The notes under the pieces were generated by a model. That model ran no database searches, was not told the origin of the DNA, and saw only the letters and a program-made list of their open reading frames with translations. DNA of 64,000 nt from Microthyrium microscopicum (lineage: Eukaryota > Ascomycota > Dothideomycetes > Microthyriales > Microthyriaceae), in the NCBI GenBank assembly GCA_010405405.1, contig MU004238.1:1998374-2062373 (forward strand), in the 5' to 3' direction. Below are positions 34,624 to 44,240 of the stretch, piece by piece. The position numbers and the translations under genes are program-made. The first letter of the stretch is position 1, and each line of letters opens with the position of its first letter.

Positions 34624-35192
34624 CTCCTAATGGTGGGTTCAAGTCTGCTTATGGATTCTAGGAACAAGGACTTGGATGCATATAAAGACAAGCTTTGGCA
34701 AAAGTTTTCTTACTAGCAATAGGTACCTAGATTATAATAAATTCATATCCCCTTAGAATGTGCGATCAAACTAAAAAGTCGTGAATTGACTGCGGCTGAA
34801 AGAAGGAAGAAACAAGACCTTGCATAGATGCGTCAGCTTCAGGAAGACTCTGTCCTTATGATGAAAGAATACACACTCACTGGAGAATCCCAGGAGTCTG
34901 CGGAACGCGTTGGTGTCGGCAGAGAGGTAAGTACCTAGTGATATAGAAGAAAATGCTTAAGCGAGCTAGACAGTCATCGAAAACTACAGAAATATAAAGC
35001 CAAGATCTGTATATATCCTCAATTTGACCTCGCTGTCGGTCTGAAATCATATATCCATATATCTTCAACAAATTGGGGCCTCGTCAATTGTCCATCCCAT
35101 CATTATCTCACCACCATATCTACAGCCCCGTGTTATATAATCAACTCATCAAACAAGCAACAGTTCAGCCTGAAAGCCTCTCCAACTTCAAG
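34624..35192. other. Spacer between array genes 1 and 2
   Basis: Holds the 3' flank of gene 1, a coding-like fragment (34703-34945) and, near its end, a TATATAA at 35134-35140, 59 bases from the next ATG. Confidence 0.45.
34703..34945 (+). pseudogene. Possible relic of another array gene
   Basis: One frame stays open from about 34703 to a TAG at 34823-34825 and again after it, with a charged helical sequence (SRELTAAERRKKQDLA, then RQLQEDSVLMMKEYTLTG). It lies exactly where an additional array member would sit. Weak evidence; could be chance in AT-rich DNA. Confidence 0.2.
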
Positions 35193-35471
35193 ATGTGCGT
35201 AGGAAGATTCATCTTGTGCAAAAACTGCGACCATGTCAGATGGCAAGTACTCCACTCGCACTGTGAGAAAGCCAGGGAGACAGGGAAAGAATGCCACCGT
35301 GCTGAAATGTCCATTGTCTACGATTTGCAGGATGTATGCCGCAAGTGCCGCTATACGGAAACGATCACTGTCGACGATACAGAAGATCTCTGTCCTGAAT
35401 GCGAATGTAAAGGCGGCGCTTGCCGGTGTGATTATACGATGAAGCCTACGGTCTGCGACAAGGCAAAATAA
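35193..35471 (+). CDS. Small Cys-rich array protein 2
   Basis: Intronless, 92 residues with 13 cysteines (14 percent). Framework: C2-x9-C12-D-H14-x9-C24-x9-C34-x14-C49-x2-C52, with spacing almost identical to array protein 6. An additional Cys at 9 makes CKNC, and the C-terminus adds CPECECKGGACRC (67-79) and C88. No signal peptide. I chose the ATG at 35193 because it gives the Met-Cys start shared by the family; the frame is open further upstream but without another ATG in good position after the TATA box. Likely a structural zinc-binding protein; function unknown. Confidence 0.75.
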   Translation: MCVGRFILCKNCDHVRWQVLHSHCEKARETGKECHRAEMSIVYDLQDVCRKCRYTETITVDDTEDLCPECECKGGACRCDYTMKPTVCDKAK

Positions 35472-36031
35472 TCGGGTATGCCATGCTCAAAAGACAAGTA
35501 GTGTGTTCCTGTCCAGAGATGGGAAATTGCCCTTCTATAAAGGGAAGGAAGGAGTTTAGATAGAGGAGAAATAGTTTCTGAATTGGAAAGTACAAAGTAG
35601 TGGATGGAGACTATTGGCGTATATTACCATGTTGTAGAAGTCATTTTGGCATTCCTTCTTTACCGGGTTACTTCAGCGGCACCTTTAGTATATAATTGAG
35701 GTACATTAGCACCTCATCTCTTCATCGGCTCCACTGCGCAGCTCAAAATGATAGGTAGTATTGAGGTGGGCTTCCGCCTCTATGCTTCCTTTGTGATTCC
35801 GAACCAGGCTGCTGTGACCGCTTGGATACCTTAGGTGAATGTCAAGGCCACAATAATGAGTTTTTGCGTCATTAAGTGGTTCATCTGCTACTCGAAATCT
35901 GAACCTTCTACTCACACCATCTCCCTACTCCCAACCCAACCGCAATCAACACGCAAGCAAAACCAGCGATTCATCACCTTACGACACAACAATCGCTTAC
36001 AAAACAATATCAAGCGCTCACAGAACTCATC
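35472..36031. other. Spacer between array genes 2 and 3
   Basis: No gene recognised. A TATATAAT near 35690 is too far (about 340 bases) to be the obvious TATA box of gene 3; the leader just before 36032 is rich in CAA/AAC. Confidence 0.4.
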
Positions 36032-36487
36032 ATGTGTCGAAAACTTGAGTATTCGTACAAATGCGGCTGTCCAGCAGAAAAGCTTGTCCGCTGCAAGTGG
36101 GGACTAGAAGTCCCAGAGACTACTCCCGGCGAACCTCAAGCTTGGTGTCCAAAGTTTGAGGGCCCGCCACGCGAGCTCATTATTCCAAATCGCTCCTATC
36201 CGTGCGAATTTTGCGAGGCAAAGCAGAAGGTCTCAAATGGATACCTCAGCATGCTGAACCCAACGTCATGGTTCCAAGCCAATCGCTACAACAAGGCAAT
36301 GGCTAAGAAAGATTCCAAAGAAGAGGTAAGAGATGCCGATAATCTATTCGTTATGGCTCGAGCTGATATATATAGGAATTCGACATTGTGGAAGCCGGAA
36401 GGGAGAGCGATGGCGCTCAGTGACTGCGAGGTGGTCAGCGAACGAGATGTTATAGTGGCCTCAAAAGTTCAATGCTATAATCGATGA
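36032..36487 (+). CDS. Small Cys-rich array protein 3
   Basis: Intronless, 151 residues. Framework: C2-x8-C11-G-C13-x7-C21-x17-C39-x18-C58-x2-C61. The first five positions match array protein 4 residue for residue (2, 11, 13, 21, 39). After the CxxC (CEFC) the protein continues for 90 residues without clear features apart from two late cysteines. No signal peptide. The start is fixed by the Met-Cys beginning. Function unknown; I infer a small zinc-stabilised fold. Confidence 0.72.
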   Translation: MCRKLEYSYKCGCPAEKLVRCKWGLEVPETTPGEPQAWCPKFEGPPRELIIPNRSYPCEFCEAKQKVSNGYLSMLNPTSWFQANRYNKAMAKKDSKEEVRDADNLFVMARADIYRNSTLWKPEGRAMALSDCEVVSERDVIVASKVQCYNR

Positions 36488-36879
36488 ACACTTACCTATT
36501 TTCTCTAAGCCGCGAGCTTATTAGCTTTCAATACTGTAGTTTTAGTTCGCTGCAGTGACCTAATTGCCTCCGAATTGTAGCCAACATAGTTGGCATTCTC
36601 CCACTAACAAGTGATGACTTTCAATACTTCACCGTGTAAACGGGATTTGATCTCCCATCGCTGTCAATAAGATAAGAAAATATGCGCCAGTCGCCAAGCA
36701 TAGGTGGTGAATGGCAGATTTTGCATTGAGAATATAGGCCATTCACTCTGGTTATCCGCTTGCCCCTTATAAAAGCAAGATATCTAGCGCGCATCTTTCA
36801 TGAACACATTAGACATCAAAACCACTTCTTGCAGTAGCAGAAAACTTACCCGATCATTCACAAGCAAGCCAGTAACATA
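36488..36879. other. Spacer between array genes 3 and 4 with TATA box
   Basis: Contains ATAAAAGC at 36769-36776, 111 bases before the gene 4 ATG; the same octamer precedes genes 5 and 6 at 99 and 106 bases. Confidence 0.5.
36769..36776 (+). promoter_or_regulatory. Shared ATAAAAGC box, array gene 4
   Basis: Octamer ATAAAAGC, 111 bases before the ATG at 36880. Conserved in sequence and position upstream of genes 5 and 6. Confidence 0.6.
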
Positions 36880-37149
36880 ATGTGTGAGATCACCCATATA
36901 AGATGGCAGTGTGGCCATAAGACGACCGACACAAAGGCCTGCAGAAAAGGCGGTACGCAGGCAGCCAGAAGCAATGGTCGGATCATAATTCAATGTGAAG
37001 GAGAAGGGACGTTTACGACCTGGAAACGTAGAACGCGACGATGCGGCGAGTGCGCAAAAGGTGAAGGCATATTTATACACGTAAAAGATTGGCTTGAGGA
37101 GAAAATCGAAAGTCACTCGCTCAGAAAAGAAGCCCAGACAAACTTTTAG
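36880..37149 (+). CDS. Small Cys-rich array protein 4
   Basis: Intronless, 89 residues. Framework: C2-x8-C11-G-H13-x7-C21-x17-C39-x15-C55-x2-C58. The His at 13 replaces the Cys of protein 3, an exchange typical of zinc ligands. The sequence IRWQCGHKTT is followed by a basic middle (WKRRTRRCGEC) and an acidic, helical tail. No signal peptide or membrane helix. Closest in spacing to array protein 3. Function unknown. Confidence 0.75.
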   Translation: MCEITHIRWQCGHKTTDTKACRKGGTQAARSNGRIIIQCEGEGTFTTWKRRTRRCGECAKGEGIFIHVKDWLEEKIESHSLRKEAQTNF

Positions 37150-37270
37150 ATCTGTTTTCTCAAATAGTCTCAGTAACGAATCACTCAATTGCAATATCAG
37201 ATACCTCTAAATTGCAATGATTGTGCTTTGTCGCTTGACACTAAGATCTGATGACTGACAGAATTCAAGC

Positions 37271-37278
37271 ATAAAAGC
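37271..37278 (+). promoter_or_regulatory. Shared ATAAAAGC box, array gene 5
   Basis: Octamer ATAAAAGC, 99 bases before the ATG at 37370. Confidence 0.6.
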
Positions 37279-37369
37279 GGAGTGCCACTGATAAAGATAT
37301 TATAGCATCAAACATCCACATCAACATTCAGAACCACTCCGAAAGATTGCAAAAGCAGGCGAAAATACG

Positions 37370-37651
37370 ATGTGCGAGCACGGGTCTTTCGAGTATGATG
37401 AGTGCGCACATAGCATAGCTTATTACGTCTTTCCTTGCGATGGCTTTAAGGAAGAGCTGCCAGATCCAGTTACCCGGAAACAAGAATTTCGTTGCCTGAT
37501 GGACAATATCACGGTATCAAAACATAGAAAGAAAGGGTTATGTGCCGATTGTAAGGACGACAAAAGAAAGGAGTCACTGCAAGCCAGATTGAAAGACGAA
37601 ACAAATTGCGTTGATAGTTCAAGCTCAGCTTCAGAAAAAGTGGAAAGATGA
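37370..37651 (+). CDS. Small Cys-rich array protein 5
   Basis: Intronless, 93 residues. Framework: C2-x9-C12-A-H14-x8-C23-x18-C42-x15-C58-x2-C61, with an extra His at 4 (MCEHGS). Like protein 4 it uses His in the third position. The CADC pair is followed by a Lys/Arg/Glu-rich helix and a Ser-rich end. No signal peptide. Function unknown; member of the array by spacing, orientation, intron absence and promoter box. Confidence 0.75.
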   Translation: MCEHGSFEYDECAHSIAYYVFPCDGFKEELPDPVTRKQEFRCLMDNITVSKHRKKGLCADCKDDKRKESLQARLKDETNCVDSSSSASEKVER

Positions 37652-38213
37652 AGTGAGTTTATGAATTCACAGGCGGAGTGGTCGTGGTACTGTAGCACAT
37701 GAAAGTGAACCAGTTGAATGATAACTGATAGGGAAACTAACTGGCGTACTTTCAGCGATTTCGATGGCTCCCACACATATGCTCTAGTACCGAATGCGCC
37801 TAATACCATCAAAGGCGTTCAGACTGGCACGGTTGATTGAATGCGATGGATAATATAGCACCCCTTGTTTAGTAGCATTCGTGGGAGCAATTGAAGTTGA
37901 TTGGGACTCACCACTATTTTGTCTATAGGCTGGAATGACTGACTGACGATACAATTCCAATAAGCATTCACACAATGACTGAACAATAAGGAGGCTCTAT
38001 CACCATCCACAAGCTTTCTCCAATCTCCACCATACAGATATCTTCAATATTGAAATCTAAGCAGCGTAGATAACATTGGCTGATTCTCATACACTCTTCA
38101 AAGAGATATAAAAGCAGCTCTTCCTACATTCTCCTCTTCCAATTCGTTTCAAAACCACCATACGAGCAAACCCCAAACTAAAAGCAAACCGCCAAACTGA
38201 TATCTCATCCACA
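37652..38213. other. Spacer between array genes 5 and 6 with TATA box
   Basis: No gene recognised. Carries ATAAAAGC at 38108-38115 and an A/C-rich leader (CAAACCCCAAAC) before the gene 6 ATG. Confidence 0.45.
38108..38115 (+). promoter_or_regulatory. Shared ATAAAAGC box, array gene 6
   Basis: Octamer ATAAAAGC inside GATATAAAAGCAG, 106 bases before the ATG at 38214. Confidence 0.6.
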
Positions 38214-38543
38214 ATGTGTCAAACTGCGGTCTGGAAATTCACCGCTTGCGGCTGCGAAAAGAACGAATCGATCGAATGCAAAAAGAGCATTGAAAGCAAG
38301 ACACGTTGCACCAAAAATGTTGTCCATACCACCTGGGAGGCCCCTCTGAAGTGCGTTGACTGCCGAATCAAAGAAAGAGATGCTAGACTTGAAGCGAGTC
38401 AACCGTATGTCAAGCTGTATGAAGTACGCAACAGCAGTGATCCTTCAGATGAGGAAAAACAAGCAATAGCTCAGGAGGCATCGGATAGGTGGCACATATA
38501 CTCTACGCACATGCTTGGTATCAACCCAGCAGATCTGTATTAA
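38214..38543 (+). CDS. Small Cys-rich array protein 6
   Basis: Intronless, 109 residues. Framework: C2-x9-C12-G-C14-x7-C22-x9-C32-x14-C47-x2-C50. The sequence WKFTACGCEKNESIEC is followed by a charged linker and APLKCVDCRIKERD; the C-terminal 55 residues are helical and acidic with no cysteine. No signal peptide. Spacing is nearly that of array protein 2, so the array appears to hold at least two subtypes (2/6 and 3/4/5). Function unknown. Confidence 0.75.
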   Translation: MCQTAVWKFTACGCEKNESIECKKSIESKTRCTKNVVHTTWEAPLKCVDCRIKERDARLEASQPYVKLYEVRNSSDPSDEEKQAIAQEASDRWHIYSTHMLGINPADLY

Positions 38544-38767
38544 GGGTTGTACAATACTCTCGGTCTTTGGCTTCGGAATAAGTAAGCCACATCTGATTGA
38601 TGGTTGGTTTCACTTCGACTAGGTACGATGTCTAGCATAACAGTTCAGATAAAGGAAAATCTCTCATTCTGTAGAGATCAATAACTTCAAAACACTGAAG
38701 ATGCTCTATATCCAGCAAATCGCTCAATTTAATATCTTTTTCTGGTGACTGTCGCTCGAAACTTCAT

Positions 38768-39598
38768 CTCTTATGTCAATATATCGATATGCCTTTCATC
38801 TTCCCTAGACACGATCACTCGCATTAATGCATCATGGTCGTGTTGTACCTCACGAAACCTGACTGTATTCATGATCCGATCACCGTTCCGCATTCCAGCA
38901 TTTTCCGCAGGAGATCTGACTTTGAGACGGCGAACAGTCCTCTCGGGCCCATTGATTGAGTTTTCGTTGAATTCAAGGTGCCAATTGTCTACAGAGGCTC
39001 GCTCCAAGCCCAACTCATGATCTGCAAGGCTTTTCGGCGACGGAACAGCGAGGCGACCATCACTCATATCCTCATAAACCTTATTTGCAGATTCTTCGCC
39101 AACACAGTCAGCTAGAAGAGAGAGGTATGCAGATATGCTGGCTGGCTGGTCTTGCTGCTGGTAAACCAAGTCTAGTACAACATCATCAAGAGAATGCTTT
39201 CCTTTGGACGCAGCGGGTCACACATAGTGGACCTCAATGGCAAACGCAAAGCCACGCTAGTATGGAAGTCTTTGAGCGTCCGATGTTTGCCATGCGATCT
39301 TGGAAATCTCTGAGTTGGACAGGTTGACAAGGGAACTCGTGTAGAGTAAAATGGGATCGAATATTATGATCGACATTTCCGTTCCGTTGGAATCCCCCTC
39401 TTTTACCTAGCTGCGTAAACTGGTAGCCAGCAAGTAAATGGAAGTATGCCAGTTGTTTTGCCGACCGGCGATGAAAAAAAACGCAGTGACCAAAGTGGCC
39501 GCAAAGGGCTGGAACAAAATGATAGGAATCGTCGATTGTTTAAGCTTCGTCTCTGCTTCCATGTAAACTGGTCTCTGTAGTTGCAACAGTAGACGCAT
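38768..39598 (-). pseudogene. Relic of an M61-like (PDZ-containing) peptidase gene
   Basis: One minus-strand frame is open over the whole span except for three stops: TAG at 39407-39409, TAG at 39257-39259 and TGA at 39218-39220. Across the stops the sequence reads as a continuous peptidase C-terminal half: DAQRLPY then RGFAFAIEVHYV, then PAASKGKHSLDDVVLDLV, and finally a PDZ-like end (RSPAENAGMRNGDRIM, DALMRVIVSRE). This order fits M61 glycyl-aminopeptidase-like proteins from memory of the family. The N-terminal half with the catalytic HExxH is not found nearby. All three stops could come from C-to-T changes (CAG or CGA codons). The last 133 codons alone are open, but a functional short gene is unlikely. 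Confidence 0.7.
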
Positions 39599-40390
39599 AT
39601 TTGAGAAGTCGGCAGCTTCGTAGACGACGCCTCGGATCCCGTTTCAGCAGCACAACATCGGACAACGACTATCGTGAAGTCCTAAAAAAGTATGAATCAG
39701 GCAAAGGTACCTCATGAGATCTTACATAAGAATAAGCACCATCAGGACTCGGATGTAGTGCACTCGTTCTAGCCACAGTAACACGCAAGTGCCAGTACGC
39801 TTTCTTCAGAAGTTTTTTCTCCTGAAGTTCTGATCAGTGATGGAAGTCTTCCGATGTTTTCAGGAGCTTCCAAGATGATGAGCACGAAGACAGCCTTGAC
39901 AGCCAAGCGGCTTAGTTGTGCTTGGGGCGATGTGTACCTTTACCTCGGAGTAGAATGGTCCCTTGCGTTGTGCTTTGCAGATGAGTGGTTGGTTACCGGT
40001 ATAGGCTGCATATTCAGGGTGTATGGTGCATATTCCCAGGGCTCGACCAACTTATTTGTGGTTCTTTTACACATGCCTTCCATGCCCCATCCAGATTCGG
40101 GAACCATTTCTTGTTTTTATACATTACCACATCTGCCTGGCCTGATTCTAGAAAACAGAATCAAATCTTCTCTACTCCTCTTGGCACTCGTTTCTACATA
40201 CCGGCTCGATGATCTATTTTATATCAGCATAGTGGCCAAACCCCTCATCGCTTGTCTCCATCTGGATATCAGTCAACTCACGCGACCACCCCACTACACT
40301 TCCATTCATTCGCTACAATACTCTACTCTATCACCGCCACCATAAGCCATCCGCCATACATTCGCAACAAATACCAGCGGCATCACCACA
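39599..40390. other. Intergenic
   Basis: No gene recognised. The open frame 39854-40345 has no protein-like features apart from short hydrophobic runs. The end is a C/A-rich leader of the next gene. Confidence 0.4.
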
Positions 40391-41212
40391 ATGCCAACAT
40401 CCACGACAACAACTCTAGTCCCACGCGCTGACACCATCTCCCTCCGCTCCTCCGTCCCCTCCTCCCGACCACCCTCCTACGGCCGCCACCTTCACGATGA
40501 ACTTGTCTCCCGCACCTCCCTCTCCGCCCCCCGCAACCGCAACTCTCACGCCTCTCACATCACCGCCATGCTACTTCTGCTCACCAGTCCAGCGCCTCTC
40601 ACGCTGACCATCGACAACAACCTGCTATACCCGCCACCTCCGTCCACCGCGCTCTACCATCTACCGCGCCTGCTAACATGGAGTGGCAACGAAATCTCCC
40701 TCGCGCGCAGTATGCCTGCGGCCCGCAGACCTGGACAAATTCGTGATCTCGCACTCTATACTTTGCGCCGCACGCCGTTCACGCACGAAGTCGCACTACT
40801 GCCGCGGCGCGAAGGTCTCAAGCCCGCAACGATGCGCGGTCGACGGGGTGTATTCGGCGGGATGCGATGGGACGTAGAGATCCGCGGCGAACCTCTTCTC
40901 AGATATCGTAAAGGTGCGTGGCGACTAGCGAAGGGCGGGATGGTGGTCGCGACAGAGAAAGTTCAGCGGGAGGCGAAACGGCCGGGCGTGTTGCTGGAGG
41001 AGGACAATGATAGCGCGGAGGAGGTTGTGGAGAGAGAGGAAATCACGATTGCGGGTGAGGGTATTGAGCTGTGGATGAAAGATTTGTTGGTGGCGAGTTG
41101 GTGTGCGAAGGTTTGGATGGCGAATGCAAAGAGTGGGATGGCGAGGACGTTTATTCGTGGGCAGAGGTGGAAGAAGAGTGATTTTACGTATCGATTTCAG
41201 ATTGTTCGATGA
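40391..41212 (+). CDS. Unrecognised protein
   Basis: Intronless, 273 residues. A Ser/Thr/Pro/Arg-rich N-terminus of about 60 residues precedes a folded-looking part with alternating hydrophobic strands (PLTLTIDNNLLYP, EISLARSMPA, FGGMRWDVEIRGEPLLRYRKG) and a C-terminal helix (IELWMKDLLVASWCAKVWM). The strand-rich layout with a terminal hydrophobic helix recalls tubby/LURP-one-like domains, but this is a guess. Codon usage is strongly G/C-ending in the first two-thirds. The ATG context (CACAATGCC) is good. No signal peptide. Confidence 0.65.
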   Translation: MPTSTTTTLVPRADTISLRSSVPSSRPPSYGRHLHDELVSRTSLSAPRNRNSHASHITAMLLLLTSPAPLTLTIDNNLLYPPPPSTALYHLPRLLTWSGNEISLARSMPAARRPGQIRDLALYTLRRTPFTHEVALLPRREGLKPATMRGRRGVFGGMRWDVEIRGEPLLRYRKGAWRLAKGGMVVATEKVQREAKRPGVLLEEDNDSAEEVVEREEITIAGEGIELWMKDLLVASWCAKVWMANAKSGMARTFIRGQRWKKSDFTYRFQIVR

Positions 41213-41876
41213 GTTTGATGTTTTGACTAAGCTGCGTTGGAGTTCAGCAGCGTGTGTGGAATCTCTACTCAGAGTTGGACGGCGAGTTCGAGGGAATGGT
41301 GCTCATTGGAGAACGAGGGCTTTTGGCGTGCTTTCAGGGACTGGAAGAGTCAATTGGATGCACAGAATGGTATTGCGAAGCATTTGATACCCCTTTAACG
41401 GCTGTCGCAGGTAATGATTGATGGCATACACGAGGCATGAGCGACATGATATCTTGCAATATAATCCCTCGGTTTTGTAGTTGAATTGATGAACAGTCCC
41501 CTGAGGAAGATTGTGACCATTTCTGGTGGACAACATAGTTGGCGAGCTCCAATCGAGTGCGATAGCTCGCATCATACTCTATGATAGACAGTTGCGCGAA
41601 GTCCCGGCACATTTGACGAGAAGTCGAGGGTAATGGGATATAAAACCGCCCGAGGAATAAGCCTAGTCGGTGGTAGACATTGTTCTCATTGGAAGAGTCA
41701 AGAGTGCCATTTTTTTATCGATTTTACCATTGCCTGCGCTTATGCCATCTACAATGAGTAGAGTTCTTACTCAGGATGAGTAACGGGTTGACATTCAGCA
41801 TGACCAATTCTAAAAGCGCCCAAGAACTTTCATACCTATGGAATAAAATTAATCCTGGTAACTTTTCATATTCTAA
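41213..41876. other. Intergenic
   Basis: No gene recognised; lies between two convergent 3' ends. Confidence 0.4.
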
Positions 41877-42792
41877 TCAAGGTAAAAGTCTTTCAGCGTC
41901 TTCCGCAATTCCTTCACTGCGATGATTTCGGGCTGTTTTTATGCCCTTCTTCATCGCTGGAAACGATAGCTGTATAATGGCCATAACCACGGCCTCTACC
42001 TGATCCAAGTCTGTCAACTTGGCTGAAGTTGCTGGAGTCGAGATTCGTATTTCAGACGAGCATTTGTTTCCATTGATCTTGTGTGTAACATTTTGACCTA
42101 CAAGCAGGAAGATGAATGGATATATTGCTGACCAAAAAAAGATTGGATATCCGTCGTCCTTGCTTGTTGAATGCGAGAATGATCCTATGAGCAGTACTAT
42201 CATGGATATAAACGGTCCCAGCGAATATGTGACGATGAATATAATTCTGCCCACGGTGTCAAGTCCATAGTCGATGAGCATTCTGTATTGATGTGGCAGA
42301 CCGACGAGGAAGAAGGCACCCAACCAGAGCCGGCTTCTGGTAGTTATGGTGTTTAGAAGCGCAGAATCGATGGACAACCAGCACATAAGTGGTTAATAGT
42401 CCCGAGATGCTGCAGATGAACGATGAAGCAACGATGGCCGGGCTTTTGATATTGCGTACCAGAGAGTCCATGGCTGCGACTACAGTATATGCCAGTGAGG
42501 CGATAAGTTCTCCGTCAATCTTGTGTTCCGACTTTTCCGTATTTCTGAAAAGAATTGCTCTTATCATCCGTAGCTCAGAGCGGAGCAGAGTGCTCACAAG
42601 AATGATCGCCCAAGCAATAAGAGCCCCAGGTCCGTAAAATCCGCTGACATCTTGGTCCAAACTTGGGGGACAAGGTGGTGGAGGGCCCGATTTGTCGTGA
42701 TCGTGTTCGATGTGAGCGCCGGCTTCCGGTAGGATCAACCAGCACGTGCAGGCATAGTAGAACGAGAAAATGATAAAGACGATTGGGCTCAT
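41877..42792 (-). pseudogene. Frameshifted multi-pass membrane protein gene
   Basis: Two overlapping minus-strand frames, 42259-42792 and 41877-42386, together make one plausible membrane protein. The first encodes an N-terminal helix (MSPIVFIIFSFYYAC), the segment CPPSLDQDVSGFYGPGALIAW and helices up to LLTTYVLVVH. The second continues with LWLGAFFLVGLPHQYRML and three more helices, then a soluble tail. The switch must fall between about 42330 and 42375. I checked the GT and AG dinucleotides there and none joins the frames in the right phase, so a 1-nt indel (mutation or assembly error) is more likely than an intron. The family is a hypothetical fungal one; function unknown. Confidence 0.55.
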
Positions 42793-43511
42793 CTTGATGG
42801 TTTCGGACAGATCGTGCGACAGGAATAATGATGCTCATGCCAGCTGCTCAAAGGCAGCTACTAAGGTGTGAATAGCAAGAAAGCATCGGATGGCGTCCAT
42901 TCTCCGTGTTGAAATAGGAAAATAAAACAAAGCTTTTATTTCCATCATGGTTGGGGGGAAATGAAGACAAGGGACAAATCCAGAATGATCATGATTTCAG
43001 CCCCTTTTCTTGGAGGCGCAGCAAACACGAAAGGATGAGGCGCAGTTAAAAAGCAATGGATGCTGCCTGTTTCGGATTCGAGAGCATGATCAATGTTGAA
43101 AGAATCTTCTTAAAGAAAATTCGAGCGAAAAGAATAACAAGCTGTAAGCTTTATAGGCTTGAACTGAATTAGGTTCCAGCCGGTGAGCAACCGCGAGATT
43201 GTCCCATAAACTACCATGTTCCCCCGCGTCCCCCATAACGGTTGAAGGGTGTCTATGGGCCCAGTAGTAACACCCGTTGTAGTTGAGATATGTTCAGCTC
43301 ACTTTGACGTCGAGGAAATTTGAAGTGTTGAACGACACATTGTATCAGATGATATCAAGTATTCTACAAGCATGATTTGCTACGACCCAAGCAGACATAT
43401 AAGTCAAATTAGTGAGTTACACAGGTAACATACAACAGCCTACATCAAGTCATCCAGTTCTTCATTCTATGGAAAAATCCAGAATCCTAATATAATGAGG
43501 GACTTCAAAAA
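42793..43511. other. Intergenic
   Basis: No gene recognised. It presumably holds the promoter of the membrane-protein gene and the 3' flank of the SMP-like gene. Confidence 0.4.
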
Positions 43512-43805
43512 TCACTTCTTGCCGCCGACAGTCTTACCTCCACCGCCTGAACTGTTGTTTCCACCAGCTTTCTGGCCTCCACCGCCGCTAGATTTACCTC
43601 CTCCGCTAGACTTCGCTCCTCCACCACTTTGTGCGTTGTTTCTATCTCCGGCCGATTGAGCACGGGAAGCGAAGCCCTTGGAGGACATATCTCCTCCTCC
43701 TTTGGCCTAGATCTCATTAGTGAAATGACAGTGACCAGAGGACAGTTGGGTGAGAAGAGATCCTACCTGGCCAGATTGGATACGAGAGGCATCTGACTTC
43801 TTCAT
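43512..43805 (-). CDS. Small Gly/Ser-rich SMP-like protein
   Basis: Two exons on the minus strand, 43767-43805 and 43512-43706 (intron 60 nt); 77 residues. It begins MKKSDASRIQSGQ, then AKGGGDMSSKGFASRAQSAGD, the pattern seen in small fungal proteins annotated with a seed-maturation-protein (SMP) domain, followed by a GGGxKSS low-complexity tail ending GGKK. Without the splice the downstream frame gives an unrelated 70-residue peptide, so the intron is well supported. Probably a hydrophilic stress-type protein; that role is inferred from the plant SMP family only. Confidence 0.8.
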
Positions 43806-44240
43806 TTTACGATGGAGTATGTGTCTGGTCTGTATCTGGCGGTTGCAGTTCGTTGGAGGATAGAATACGAATGTGAGTTGTGGAATATTGCTGAAGAGTA
43901 AGATAAGAAGAGCAGAGGGAACGCTTTATAGCGTGCAAAGATTGCTCACTTGGGTCGTAGTTTGTCAAGTTTGCGTAGACCCCCAAATGATCATGATAGT
44001 TGCGCATTGTTTGTACCGACATGTTTGATTGTTTAGAAGTGCGATCAGCTGAAGAATCCAAACAGAAGTCAACCAAAAGCTAGACTAAGGGGCCTCGAAT
44101 AGCATCGTACAGTCTAGATGTTGACATTGACAGTAATTCATCTCAGTTAGTGGTAAATGACCTGGAGATGTGATGAACAAGCATGAACACTTCAAAAAAC
44201 AAATCATATTCTGTGGTCTCAATCTTTAAATGTATAGTCA
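43806..44240. other. Intergenic
   Basis: Promoter side of the SMP-like gene and 3' flank of the secreted protein gene. No gene recognised. Confidence 0.4.

Noticed and set aside
33988-38543. Reading the Cys-rich array as secreted effectors
   Set aside because: None of the six N-termini has a hydrophobic signal peptide; they begin with Met-Cys and polar or charged residues.
39854-40345. 163-codon + strand frame
   Set aside because: No conserved features, overlaps the leader of the next gene, no suitable splice partners seen.
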